Assembly: GCA_947313885.1 (NCBI GenBank)
Contig: CAMZNU010000001.1
Span: 40,730 to 104,729 of the forward strand
DNA: 64,000 bases
From: an uncultured Clostridia bacterium
Lineage (GTDB): Bacteria > Bacillota > Clostridia > Lachnospirales > CAMZNU01
Reading direction: 5' to 3'
The position numbers and the translations under genes are program-made. Below the pieces are notes generated by a model, which did no database searches, was not told the origin of the DNA, and saw only the letters and a program-made list of their open reading frames with translations. Positions 27,560-36,428 of this stretch are shown piece after piece; the stretch's first letter is position 1; every line of letters starts with the position of its first letter.

Positions 27560-28357
27560 ATGATACACACCGATTACCATATACACACAGAATTTTCTGG
27601 CGATAGTTTAGAGCCTATGGAAATCTCAATAAAACAAGCTATTAAAAATAATCTAACAGATATAGCTTTTACTGATCATATAGAAACTTTATCTAACTCA
27701 ACTAATATCATAGGTGGTGATTTTAATGACTATATTAAGCATTTTAATTTTTTGAAAAATAAATATAAAAATAAAATAAGTTTAAAGCTTGGTGGAGAAT
27801 TTACATTTTTACCTAATAACCATCATATTTTTAATAAAATAGTTCATGATTACAATTTTGATTTTATTATAGGTTCTCAACATTCCACTTACGGTAAAAG
27901 TTTATATTCTGATTTCGATTTTACTAAATACACAAAATTTGACGCTTATGAAATGTATCTTCAAGATATGTTACAATCTATACCTCTTAATGATTTTGAT
28001 GTCATCGGACATATAGATTTTATATCTCGTTATTCTAATTACGATGATCCTACATTATATCTTGATGACCATATAGACCTTTTTGATGCTATTTTGAAAA
28101 AAATTATTACCCTTGATAAAGGTTTAGAACTTAATACCTCCGCTATACGTTACGGCTGTAATAACTATTACCCCGCTAAAAATATATTAACTAGATATAA
28201 ACAACTAGGTGGTAAAATTTTAACTATCGGTTCAGATTCTCATAGTCATCATTCTATAGGAGATGGTTTTGATCTTGTACAACAGTACGTTAAACATTGC
28301 GGGTTTAACGAAATTGCAACATTTGATAAACGGGTTCCATCTTTTTATAAAATATAA
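27560..28357 (+). CDS. PHP-domain phosphatase, histidinol-phosphatase (HisJ/HisK) type
   Basis: A 265-residue polymerase-and-histidinol-phosphatase fold enzyme. Metal ligands are seen in DYHIHTEFSGDS (residues 4-15), FTDHIE, GGEFTF, IGSQHS, IGHIDFISRY and IGSDSHSH. These are the standard PHP motifs, and length fits HisK. No other his genes are in the window, so the physiological substrate may be histidinol phosphate or another phosphoester. GTAGGAGG precedes the ATG. Confidence 0.85.
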   Translation: MIHTDYHIHTEFSGDSLEPMEISIKQAIKNNLTDIAFTDHIETLSNSTNIIGGDFNDYIKHFNFLKNKYKNKISLKLGGEFTFLPNNHHIFNKIVHDYNFDFIIGSQHSTYGKSLYSDFDFTKYTKFDAYEMYLQDMLQSIPLNDFDVIGHIDFISRYSNYDDPTLYLDDHIDLFDAILKKIITLDKGLELNTSAIRYGCNNYYPAKNILTRYKQLGGKILTIGSDSHSHHSIGDGFDLVQQYVKHCGFNEIATFDKRVPSFYKI

Positions 28358-28390
28358 TAAAAAAAGACCTAAACGGTCTTTTTTTATTAT
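28354..28390. terminator. Bidirectional terminator between the PHP gene and lgt
   Basis: ATAATAAAAAAAGACC pairs with GGTCTTTTTTTATTAT around TAAAC. It overlaps the stop codons of both converging genes. Confidence 0.9.
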
Positions 28391-29238
28391 GATTTTTTTA
28401 TTTTTTTCCTATTATATATTAATAATCCTGTGCTAACTAAAACCATAACTATTGATAATAATTGTGATACCGCTACACCTGTATCACCTATAATCAACTG
28501 ATCAACTCTTATCCCTTCTATAAAATATCTACCTATTCCATATATTATAAAATACATGAAAAATATTTCACCTTTAAATTTTCTGTTTTTAAAGTACGTC
28601 ATTAATATTATAAAATTTAACAAATTCCATATAGACTCATATAAAAAAGTTGGATGTACTTGTATATATTCAAATCCATCTACAACAAGTAAGTTGTTTG
28701 TAATATCTGCCGTTAATTTAGTCGCTTCTTCTTTTAAAATTCTCATCTTAAAAAAACTATCTGTATATCCTCCGTATGCCTCACGATTAACAAAGTTACC
28801 CCATCTTCCAATAGCTTGACCTATCGGTAACCCTACTATTGCAAAGTCGGCAAAATTTAAAAAATTTAACTTTTTTACTTTAGTATACACAAATGCACAA
28901 ACTACTCCACCTATAACCGCACCATATATAGCTATCCCACCTTCATTTATTTTTAATATACTTATTAAATCATTTTTATATGTATCCCATTCGAACATAA
29001 CATAATATATTCTCGCACTTACTATTGCTGATATATAACCGTAAAAAAGAAAGTCCATATATATTTCATAGTCTTCATTCTCTTTTTTACAATTGTATAT
29101 TACTGCTAATAACCCTATTATCAAACCTGTTAAAATAATTAGTGCATACCAATAAACAGTTGCACCAAATATTTTAAATGCTACTTCATCTAAATTAAAT
29201 ATTTTAATATCTAAATTAGGAAACCAAATACTCGGCAT
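28387..29238 (-). CDS. lgt: Prolipoprotein diacylglyceryl transferase
   Basis: Lgt moves a diacylglyceryl group from phosphatidylglycerol to the lipobox Cys of prolipoproteins, as would be needed for the lipoprotein at 13.5 kb. The 283-residue protein has about seven membrane helices and the signature GRWGNFVNREAYGG (about 145-158). VHPTFLYESIWN and the C-terminal YFIEGIRVDQL are typical. AAGGAG precedes the ATG. It is downstream of uvrA by 63 bp and converges on the PHP gene. Confidence 0.95.
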   Translation of the reverse strand: MPSIWFPNLDIKIFNLDEVAFKIFGATVYWYALIILTGLIIGLLAVIYNCKKENEDYEIYMDFLFYGYISAIVSARIYYVMFEWDTYKNDLISILKINEGGIAIYGAVIGGVVCAFVYTKVKKLNFLNFADFAIVGLPIGQAIGRWGNFVNREAYGGYTDSFFKMRILKEEATKLTADITNNLLVVDGFEYIQVHPTFLYESIWNLLNFIILMTYFKNRKFKGEIFFMYFIIYGIGRYFIEGIRVDQLIIGDTGVAVSQLLSIVMVLVSTGLLIYNRKKIKKS

Positions 29239-29301
29239 TTTATTCTCCTTTTCAACTCTAACCTCATATATTATACATGTTACTGTTTTTTTATTCTATT
29301 T

Positions 29302-32136
29302 TTAATTTATACTTCCTAAGATTTTTTTTAAATATTTTCCTGTATAAGATTCTTCACACTTCGCTACTTTTTCTGGTGTCCCTACTACTAAAATCTCACC
29401 TCCTTCATCTCCTCCTTCTGCACCTATGTCTATTATATAATCTGCTATTTTTATAATATCTAAATTATGCTCTATTACAACTACCGTATTACCACCATCT
29501 GTTAACTTTTGTAATATCTCTGTTAACTTATGCACGTCATAGGCATGTAATCCCGTAGTTGGCTCATCCAATATATATATTGTTTTTCCTGTACTTCTTT
29601 TACAAAGTTCTGTAGCTAACTTAACCCTTTGTGCTTCTCCTCCTGATAACGTTGTACTCGGTTGACCCAGTTTTATATACGATAATCCTACATCATTTAA
29701 ACTTTTTAATATTTTATATATTCGTGGTAAATTCTCAAAAAATTTTAATGCCTCGCTTACTGTCATTTGTAACACATCATATATATTTTTCTCCTTATAT
29801 TTTACTTCTAATGTTTCTCTATTATACCTCTTTCCTTTACACACTTCACAAGGAACATACACGTCTGGTAAAAAATGCATCTCTATTTTTAATATGCCAT
29901 CACCTTTACACGCCTCACATCTACCACCTGATACGTTAAAACTAAATCTACCTTTATTATATCCTCTTATTTTTGCATCATTAGTCGTTGCAAATAAATC
30001 TCTTATTAAATCAAATGCCCCTGTATACGTTGTAGGGTTTGATCTTGGCGTTCTTCCTATAGGTCCTTGATCTATATTTATTATTTTATCTAGTTTCTCA
30101 AAACCTTTCATACTTTTGTGTTTCCCCGGAACTGTTTTAGCTCTATTTAATTCTTTTGCTAACCTTTTATACAATATTTGATTTATTAACGAACTTTTAC
30201 CAGAACCGCTAACTCCTGTTACACATGTTAATATTCCTAACGGTATATCTACTTTTACATTTTTTAAATTATTTTCACTTGCTCCTACTATTCTTATAAC
30301 TTCTTTTGTTTTCTTTCTTCTTATTTTTGGTATTTCTATTTCTATTTTTTTTGATAAATATTTACCTGTTATAGAGTTTTTATCTTCTAATATTCCCGCT
30401 ACATCTCCTGTATACACAACTTCACCGCCGTGTTCTCCTGCTCGTGGACCTATATCTATTATATAGTCACAGGCTAACATAGTATCGCTATCATGCTCTA
30501 CTACTATTAATGTATTTCCTAGATTTTTTAAATTTTCTAACGTCTTTAATAATCTATCATTATCTCTTTGGTGTAATCCTATACTAGGTTCATCTAATAT
30601 ATATACAACACCTACTAATCCTGAACCAATTTGTGTCGCTAGTCTTATTCTTTGTGATTCTCCACCTGATAACGTACTTGCACCTCTTGATAACGATAAA
30701 TACCCTAGCCCAACATTAGATAAAAACCCTAGCCTTGCATTTACCTCTTTTAATATCGGTTGTGCTATAATTTCATCTGTTTTATTTAATGTTAAATCTT
30801 TAAAAAAAGTTTTAGCATCTTTTATTGCCATAGATGTTATAGTTGCAATACTTTTGTCCGCTACTGTTACTGCTAATATTTCGGGCTTTAACCTGTCTCC
30901 ATTACATGCTGTACATTTCTCCTCTGTCATATATTGTTCGGCATTTCTTCTCGATTTCTCTGACGATGTTTCTTTATATCTTCTTTGTACTGTGTTTATT
31001 ATTCCTTCATATCTATACATGTATTTATTCGTACCATCTTTATTTGTATAAACTACTTCTATCTTCCCTTTTTTATCTCCATTTATTATGACTTCTTTTA
31101 TTTCATCACTTAAATCTTTAAACTTTATATTTAAATCAATATTATACTTTTTCGCTAACCCTTCAAATAAGTTATACGTAAATCCACTTTTTTTACTTAT
31201 AGATTTAAATCCCATAACAGAAATAGCACCATCTAACAAACTTTTCTCTTTATCTATCATCATGTCAAGATTAAATTTCATCTCTTTACCTAATCCTAAA
31301 CAAACTGGACACGCTCCTATCGGGTTGTTAAATGAAAATGATCTTGGTTCTATTTCTTCTATACTAACTCCACAATCTAAACATGAAAAATTTTGACTAA
31401 ACATTATATCTTTTTCAAAATTTATATTTACTACTAACACACCACTTGATAAAGTCATAACATTTTCTATAGACTCTGTTAATCTTTTTTGTATTCCTTC
31501 TTTTATAACTAACCTATCTACTACAACTTCTATTGTATGCTTTTTAGTTTTTGTAAGTTTTATATCCTCTGACAAGTCTCTTATTTCACCATCAACTCTA
31601 ATTCTTAAATACCCATTCTTTTTTGCTTCTTCTAAAACTTTTACGTGTTCACCTTTTTTACCTTTAACTATCGGTGCTAACAACTGTACTTTACTGCCCG
31701 TTTCTATTTTTAATACTTGATCTACTATTTGATCTATCGTTTGCCCCTTTATTTCCTTACCACATTTGTGACAATGGGGTACTCCAATCCTTGCATATAA
31801 CAATCTTAAATAGTCATATATTTCTGTTACCGTTCCTACTGTTGACCTTGGATTATGGTTAGTCGTTTTTTGATCTATAGATATTGCTGGTGATAACCCT
31901 TCTATACTATCTACATTCGGTTTTTCCATCTGCCCTAAAAACTGTCTTGCATATGATGACAATGATTCTACATATCTCCTTTGTCCTTCTGCATATATCG
32001 TTTCAAATGCTAGTGATGATTTTCCCGAACCACTTACACCTGTTAACACTATAAATTTATCTCTTGGTATTTCTAAGTCAATATTTTTTAAGTTGTTCTC
32101 TCTTGCACCTTTTATTACTATTTTATCTATAGCCAT
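29302..32136 (-). CDS. uvrA: Excinuclease ABC subunit A
   Basis: UvrA is the damage-scanning ATPase of nucleotide excision repair. The 944-residue protein has two ABC modules. The first has [14 protein letters not shown] near residue 30, a CHKCGKEI zinc ribbon and [12 protein letters not shown]; the second has [22 protein letters not shown] with CEVCKGKR, and [12 protein letters not shown] with [10 protein letters not shown]. Length is normal. Its ATG overlaps the uvrB stop by one base (TAATG), so the two are translationally coupled. Confidence 0.97.
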   Translation of the reverse strand: MAIDKIVIKGARENNLKNIDLEIPRDKFIVLTGVSGSGKSSLAFETIYAEGQRRYVESLSSYARQFLGQMEKPNVDSIEGLSPAISIDQKTTNHNPRSTVGTVTEIYDYLRLLYARIGVPHCHKCGKEIKGQTIDQIVDQVLKIETGSKVQLLAPIVKGKKGEHVKVLEEAKKNGYLRIRVDGEIRDLSEDIKLTKTKKHTIEVVVDRLVIKEGIQKRLTESIENVMTLSSGVLVVNINFEKDIMFSQNFSCLDCGVSIEEIEPRSFSFNNPIGACPVCLGLGKEMKFNLDMMIDKEKSLLDGAISVMGFKSISKKSGFTYNLFEGLAKKYNIDLNIKFKDLSDEIKEVIINGDKKGKIEVVYTNKDGTNKYMYRYEGIINTVQRRYKETSSEKSRRNAEQYMTEEKCTACNGDRLKPEILAVTVADKSIATITSMAIKDAKTFFKDLTLNKTDEIIAQPILKEVNARLGFLSNVGLGYLSLSRGASTLSGGESQRIRLATQIGSGLVGVVYILDEPSIGLHQRDNDRLLKTLENLKNLGNTLIVVEHDSDTMLACDYIIDIGPRAGEHGGEVVYTGDVAGILEDKNSITGKYLSKKIEIEIPKIRRKKTKEVIRIVGASENNLKNVKVDIPLGILTCVTGVSGSGKSSLINQILYKRLAKELNRAKTVPGKHKSMKGFEKLDKIINIDQGPIGRTPRSNPTTYTGAFDLIRDLFATTNDAKIRGYNKGRFSFNVSGGRCEACKGDGILKIEMHFLPDVYVPCEVCKGKRYNRETLEVKYKEKNIYDVLQMTVSEALKFFENLPRIYKILKSLNDVGLSYIKLGQPSTTLSGGEAQRVKLATELCKRSTGKTIYILDEPTTGLHAYDVHKLTEILQKLTDGGNTVVVIEHNLDIIKIADYIIDIGAEGGDEGGEILVVGTPEKVAKCEESYTGKYLKKILGSIN

Positions 32137-34124
32137 TATTTTCTCCTGTATTTTTTGTACTCACTTATTTTATTTCTAAGTTCTATCGCTCTTTCAAACT
32201 GTAAATATAATGCACAATTATTCATTTCTTTTTCCATCTTTTTTATTGCACTATCTAATTCTTTATTGTTCATAGATTCTGGATCTTTTTTTAATTTACC
32301 GTCTTTACTTTTTTTCTCACCACTTTTATCCGACATCTTTATAATTTCATGAACTTTTTTAATTATAGTTTTAGGTTCTATCCCATTTTCCTCATTATAC
32401 TTTTTTTGTATTTCACGTCTTCTACCAGTTTCATTTATTGCCTTTTCCATAGATTTTGTAATTTTATCACCATACATTATAACACGTCCTTCTGCATTTC
32501 TTGCTGAACGTCCTACCGTTTGAATTAAAGAAGTTTCCGATCTTAAAAAACCTTCTTTATCTGCATCTAATATAACAACTAATGAAACTTCTGGTATATC
32601 TAGTCCTTCTCTTAATAAGTTTATTCCTATTAAAACATCGTACTCTCCTAACCTTAAATCTCTTATTATTTCTAATCTTTCTAACGTGTCTATATCCGAA
32701 TGTAAGTATCTACATCTTATTCCTACTTCTATTAAATACTTTGTTAAGTCTTCTGACATTTTTTTTGTAAGTGTCGTAATTAATACTTTTTGTTTTTTGT
32801 TTATTACTCCATTTATCTCTCCTATTAAATCATCAATTTGACCGTCTATTGGTCTTACTTCTATTATTGGGTCTAATAATCCTGTAGGTCTTATTATTTG
32901 CTCTGCTACAAACTCTGAATTTTCACCTTCATATACATTCGGTGTAGCTGATACAAATAATATTTTATCTATTTTATTTTCAAACTCTTCGAATTTTAAA
33001 GGTCTATTTTCTAATGCCGAAGGTAATCTAAAGCCGTGTTCTACTAACGTTGTTTTTCTAGATCTATCACCTTTGTACATTGCTCCTATTTGGGGTATCG
33101 TTACATGGGATTCATCTATTATCATTAAATAGTCATCTTTAAAATAGTCTATTAATGAATGTGGCGTACTATTTTTTTCTCTTTTTGATAATTGTCGTGA
33201 ATAATTTTCCACACCTGAACAAAATCCTGTTTCTAATAACATCTCCATATCATAATTCGTTCTTTCTAATATTCTTTGTGCTTCTATTAATTTCATTTCT
33301 TTTTTAAAATAGTTAACTTGTTCTATTAATTCTTCTTCTATTTCTAATATGCCTTTTTTTAATCTTTCTTTATTTGCTACGAAATGGGATGCTGGAAATA
33401 TAGATACGTGTAAAATATTATCTTTTATCACGCCTGTTAGTGGTGCAAATTCTGTTATTCGTTCTATTTCATCTCCAAAAAATTCAACTCTATATGCTAT
33501 TTCTGATGAATATGCTGGAAAAATTTCTACAATATCGCCTCTAACTCTAAACGTGCCTCTAGTAAAATTCATATCATTTCTATTATATTGAATATCTACT
33601 AACTTTCTTAATACGTCATCTCTATCTTTTAACATTCCTACACGTAAGGAAATTACTAAGTTTTCATAATCTATAGGGTCTCCTAAACCGTAAATACATG
33701 ACACCGATGACACTACTATAACGTCTTTTCTTTCTGATAACGCTGCCGTTGCCGAATGTCGCAATTTATCTATTTCATCATTTATTGCCGAATCTTTTTC
33801 TATATACGTATCTGTCGATGCTACATATGCTTCTGGTTGATAATAATCATAATAACTCACAAAATATTCAACGGCATTGTTTGGAAAAAATTCTTTAAAT
33901 TCATTATAAAGTTGTGCCGCTAATGTTTTATTATGCGCAATTATTAAAGTTGGTTTTTGTATTTGTTCTATTATATTTGCCATAGTAAAAGTTTTACCTG
34001 ACCCTGTAACGCCTAATAAAGTTTGCTTTTTTTTACCATTTTTATAATTTTCTGATATTGATTTTATAGCCTCTGGTTGGTCTCCTGTTGGCTTATATTT
34101 TGATTCAATTTTAAATTTACCCAT
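32136..34124 (-). CDS. uvrB: Excinuclease ABC subunit B
   Basis: UvrB loads at damage with UvrA and recruits UvrC. The 662-residue protein has Walker A GVTGSGKT (38-45), the beta-hairpin region [20 protein letters not shown], helicase motifs [14 protein letters not shown] and QTVGRSARN. The C-terminal UVR coiled coil contains [30 protein letters not shown] precedes the ATG. It is first in a uvrB-uvrA operon, with a consensus-like promoter and a large palindrome upstream that resembles a LexA box. Confidence 0.97.
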   Translation of the reverse strand: MGKFKIESKYKPTGDQPEAIKSISENYKNGKKKQTLLGVTGSGKTFTMANIIEQIQKPTLIIAHNKTLAAQLYNEFKEFFPNNAVEYFVSYYDYYQPEAYVASTDTYIEKDSAINDEIDKLRHSATAALSERKDVIVVSSVSCIYGLGDPIDYENLVISLRVGMLKDRDDVLRKLVDIQYNRNDMNFTRGTFRVRGDIVEIFPAYSSEIAYRVEFFGDEIERITEFAPLTGVIKDNILHVSIFPASHFVANKERLKKGILEIEEELIEQVNYFKKEMKLIEAQRILERTNYDMEMLLETGFCSGVENYSRQLSKREKNSTPHSLIDYFKDDYLMIIDESHVTIPQIGAMYKGDRSRKTTLVEHGFRLPSALENRPLKFEEFENKIDKILFVSATPNVYEGENSEFVAEQIIRPTGLLDPIIEVRPIDGQIDDLIGEINGVINKKQKVLITTLTKKMSEDLTKYLIEVGIRCRYLHSDIDTLERLEIIRDLRLGEYDVLIGINLLREGLDIPEVSLVVILDADKEGFLRSETSLIQTVGRSARNAEGRVIMYGDKITKSMEKAINETGRRREIQKKYNEENGIEPKTIIKKVHEIIKMSDKSGEKKSKDGKLKKDPESMNNKELDSAIKKMEKEMNNCALYLQFERAIELRNKISEYKKYRRK

Positions 34125-34141
34125 AATCCACCTCTTTTTTC

Positions 34142-34170
34142 ATTTTATCAAAGTTATGTAACCTGTGCAA
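34142..34170 (-). promoter_or_regulatory. Promoter of uvrBA
   Basis: TTGCAC (34165-34170), 17 bp, TAAAAT (34142-34147), with TG at the extended -10 position, on the minus strand 18 bp before the uvrB ATG. Confidence 0.75.
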
Positions 34171-34174
34171 CATA

Positions 34175-34200
34175 TATATACAAACATTTGTTTGTATATA
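34175..34200. promoter_or_regulatory. 26-bp palindrome, LexA-like operator candidate
   Basis: Arms of 12 bp (TATATACAAACA and its exact complement) surround a 2-bp centre. The core CAAACATTTGTTTG equals the Firmicutes LexA/DinR box CGAACNNNNGTTCG with one symmetrical transition in each half. It lies between the divergent uvrB and tmcAL promoters, just upstream of the uvrB -35. LexA control is inferred. Confidence 0.6.
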
Positions 34201-34224
34201 ACACCTATCTTTTTAATGAAAATA

Positions 34225-34233
34225 TGCTATAAT
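34225..34233 (+). promoter_or_regulatory. Extended -10 promoter of tmcAL
   Basis: TGCTATAAT with perfect TATAAT at 34228-34233. The expected transcript start falls near 34240, just before the AAAGGCGGTG ribosome site, which rules out the in-frame ATG codons further upstream. Confidence 0.65.
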
Positions 34234-34245
34234 ATTCAAAAGGCG

Positions 34246-35463
34246 GTGATTAAAATTAACGTAGGTATAATAGCTGAATATAACCCTTTTCATTTAGGGC
34301 ATTTATATCACTTACAACAAAGTAAACTTATAACAAATAGCGATAACGTTATTGTCGTTATGTCTGGTAACTTCACCCAAAGAGGGTTACCTACAATTTT
34401 TGATAAAAATATTAGAGTTTCAAATGCACTGAAAAATGGCGTAGATTTAGTTTTAGAATTACCTGTACCTTTTGCAACTTCTAGTGCTGAATATTTCGCC
34501 CGTGAAAGTGTCAATATTTTAAACAGCTCTAACATTGTTGATTATTTATCTTTTGGTTCTGAAAATGGTGATCTTTCTCATTTAAGTCGTATTGCATCTT
34601 TTTTTAACAATGAAAAATTACACGGTAATAATAAATATTCTACTCTTTTAAATAAATATTTAAACAAAGGGCTATCTTTTCCTAAAGCTCGCAACTTAGC
34701 TTATAATGATTATTTTGATTGCGATGATTTAGTTTTAAACAATCCAAATAATATTTTAGGTATCGAATATTTAAAAGCTTTAGAAACATTTAATAGCAAT
34801 ATTAAACCTATAACTATTAAACGTTTACTTTCTAATTATCATAGCAATGATATTGAAGGCTCTATTACATCGGCAACGTCTATTAGAAACGAAATTTATA
34901 ATAATAATTTTAATAGTGTTATAAATTGTTTGCCAACGTCTTCTATATCATCCATAGAAAATATAATTAATAATAAAAATTTACCTCTCTATAATAACTT
35001 ATCTCCAATATTACATTATATTTTATGTTCAACATCTAAAGAAAATTTACTTAACATATCTAATATGAAAGAACCTTTATTAAACCGTTTAATAGAAGTT
35101 TCAAACGACAATTTTAATATTGATGATCTTTTATTTAATTTAAAAGCTAAAAATTTTAACTTAACATCTTTACAAAGAACTTTATTGCACTTAATTTTAA
35201 ACATAAAAAAAGACGAATTTACTACGTCTAAGTACATACGTGTACTCGGTTTTAATCGTAATAAATCGTTTCTTCTAAATGACTTAATTAATAAAAGTTC
35301 TTTACCCGTCGTTACTAACTTAAAAAATGCACATACAATTTTAGATAGCAATGCTATGGACTTACTTAACAAAGAAATTCAATCAACAGATATTTATAAT
35401 CTTTGTAAGCCTAATTCAACTAGGAAAAATTTTGAATATACTTCCCCATTAATAACTTTTTAA
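34246..35463 (+). CDS. tmcAL: tRNA(Met) cytidine acetate ligase
   Basis: TmcAL uses acetate and ATP to form N4-acetylcytidine at the wobble base of elongator tRNA-Met. GIIAEYNPFHLGHLYHL is the nucleotidyltransferase HxGH motif, followed by VIVVMSGNFTQRG, and SATSIRNEI lies in the middle, all as in YlbM/TmcAL. The open frame extends back to 34165, but the promoter sits inside that part. The true start is the GTG at 34246 or, judged by the spacing from AAAGGCGGTG, an ATT at 34255. It is followed 12 bp later by the flavin reductase gene. Confidence 0.88.
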   Translation: MIKINVGIIAEYNPFHLGHLYHLQQSKLITNSDNVIVVMSGNFTQRGLPTIFDKNIRVSNALKNGVDLVLELPVPFATSSAEYFARESVNILNSSNIVDYLSFGSENGDLSHLSRIASFFNNEKLHGNNKYSTLLNKYLNKGLSFPKARNLAYNDYFDCDDLVLNNPNNILGIEYLKALETFNSNIKPITIKRLLSNYHSNDIEGSITSATSIRNEIYNNNFNSVINCLPTSSISSIENIINNKNLPLYNNLSPILHYILCSTSKENLLNISNMKEPLLNRLIEVSNDNFNIDDLLFNLKAKNFNLTSLQRTLLHLILNIKKDEFTTSKYIRVLGFNRNKSFLLNDLINKSSLPVVTNLKNAHTILDSNAMDLLNKEIQSTDIYNLCKPNSTRKNFEYTSPLITF

Positions 35464-35475
35464 AAGGACAATCAT

Positions 35476-36114
35476 ATGAATAACAATAATAACAACAATA
35501 ATAAACGTACTTGGAAAGCTGGTAATTTAATTTATCCATTACCTGCTGTCATGATTAGCTGTGGTGATTTTGAAAATAAAGAAAGTCATAATATTATCAC
35601 TATCGGATGGGTTGGCACTATTAACACTAACCCACCTATGACCTACATCTCTGTTAGAGAAACTAGGTATTCTTTTGATTTACTCCATAAATACAAAAGT
35701 TTTGTAATTAATTTAACTACTACAGATCTTGCAAAAGCTACTGACTTTTGTGGCGTTAGAAGTGGGCGCGATTTTGATAAATTTAAGCATTGTAATTTAA
35801 CACCTATTAAATCTAAAAAAATTTCTGCACCTTCTATTTTAGAAAGTCCTATTAATATTGAATGTTCTATTAAGTCTGTTCAAAAACTTGGCTCTCATCA
35901 TATGTTTATCGCTGATATACTTTCTGTATCTGTTGACGAACAATATTTTGATGAAAATGACACTTTTAGACTTGATAAAGCTAAACCTATTTGCTATTCT
36001 CATGGCGGATACTATGAAGTTGGTGACTTTATTGGAAAATTCGGATTTTCTGTCATGAAAAATAAAACTAAAAAGAAATTATATAAAAACAAAAAGGTAA
36101 ATAAGAAGAAATAG
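35476..36114 (+). CDS. Flavin reductase-like FMN-binding split-barrel protein
   Basis: A 212-residue protein of the flavin reductase-like (FlaRed) family, which binds FMN in a split barrel and often reduces flavin for a partner. Family features are YPLPAVMISCG, ITIGWVGTINTNPPMTYISVR, FVINLTTTDLAKATDFCGV and the C-terminal YYEVGDFIGKFGFSV. Cys residues near 29 and 91 could be relevant to thiol chemistry but no role is established. The N-terminus is eight Asn residues and the tail is Lys-rich; both look disordered. AAAGGA precedes the ATG. It is in line with tmcAL. Confidence 0.82.
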   Translation: MNNNNNNNNKRTWKAGNLIYPLPAVMISCGDFENKESHNIITIGWVGTINTNPPMTYISVRETRYSFDLLHKYKSFVINLTTTDLAKATDFCGVRSGRDFDKFKHCNLTPIKSKKISAPSILESPINIECSIKSVQKLGSHHMFIADILSVSVDEQYFDENDTFRLDKAKPICYSHGGYYEVGDFIGKFGFSVMKNKTKKKLYKNKKVNKKK

Positions 36115-36120
36115 TTACAT

Positions 36121-36165
36121 AAAAAGCCTGTATAAAGTCTAATTAGACTTTATACAGGTTTTTTA
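36121..36165. terminator. Bidirectional terminator between flavin reductase and the CsoR-type gene
   Basis: CCTGTATAAAGTCTAA and its exact complement are directly adjoined (36127-36158), flanked by A and T runs. It ends both converging transcripts. Confidence 0.9.
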
Positions 36166-36420
36166 TGTAATATATTTAAACATTATATTTAGCACGTCTT
36201 CTATTTCTTCAATAGTTGCATCATTATGCACAGCTTCTTTTGCATAATTTTTGATTACTATTTTAGATACACCTTTAATTGATGATTCTATTGCCGATAA
36301 TTGGTTTAAAACTTCTTTGCACCCCTTATCGTTTTCTATCATGTTTTCAATTCCATTTATATGCCCTTTAATAGTTTTTAAACGGTTTATTATTTTTCGT
36401 TTCTCTGCATTTTTGTCCAT
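36163..36420 (-). CDS. CsoR/CstR-family repressor with a single cysteine
   Basis: An 85-residue all-helical DUF156 regulator beginning MDKNAEKRKIINRLKTIKGHINGIE. The family's conserved first cysteine is present (Cys34 in DKGCKEVLNQLSA). The residues that normally provide the second and third copper ligands (the H-x-x-x-C pair near the third helix) read VIKNYAKEA, so copper sensing as in CsoR is not possible, and the second cysteine of the persulfide sensor CstR is also absent. It lies 8 bp after the CoA-disulfide reductase fusion gene, whose promoter carries a CsoR-type operator, so it probably represses its own operon in response to reactive sulfur. The sensing chemistry is unknown. Confidence 0.82.
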   Translation of the reverse strand: MDKNAEKRKIINRLKTIKGHINGIENMIENDKGCKEVLNQLSAIESSIKGVSKIVIKNYAKEAVHNDATIEEIEDVLNIMFKYIT

Positions 36421-36428
36421 ATTTTCAC

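Noticed and set aside
34165..34245. N-terminal extension of tmcAL (MQHIYTNICLYI...)
   Set aside because: The extension covers the palindrome and the -10 of the gene's own promoter and does not match the family start.
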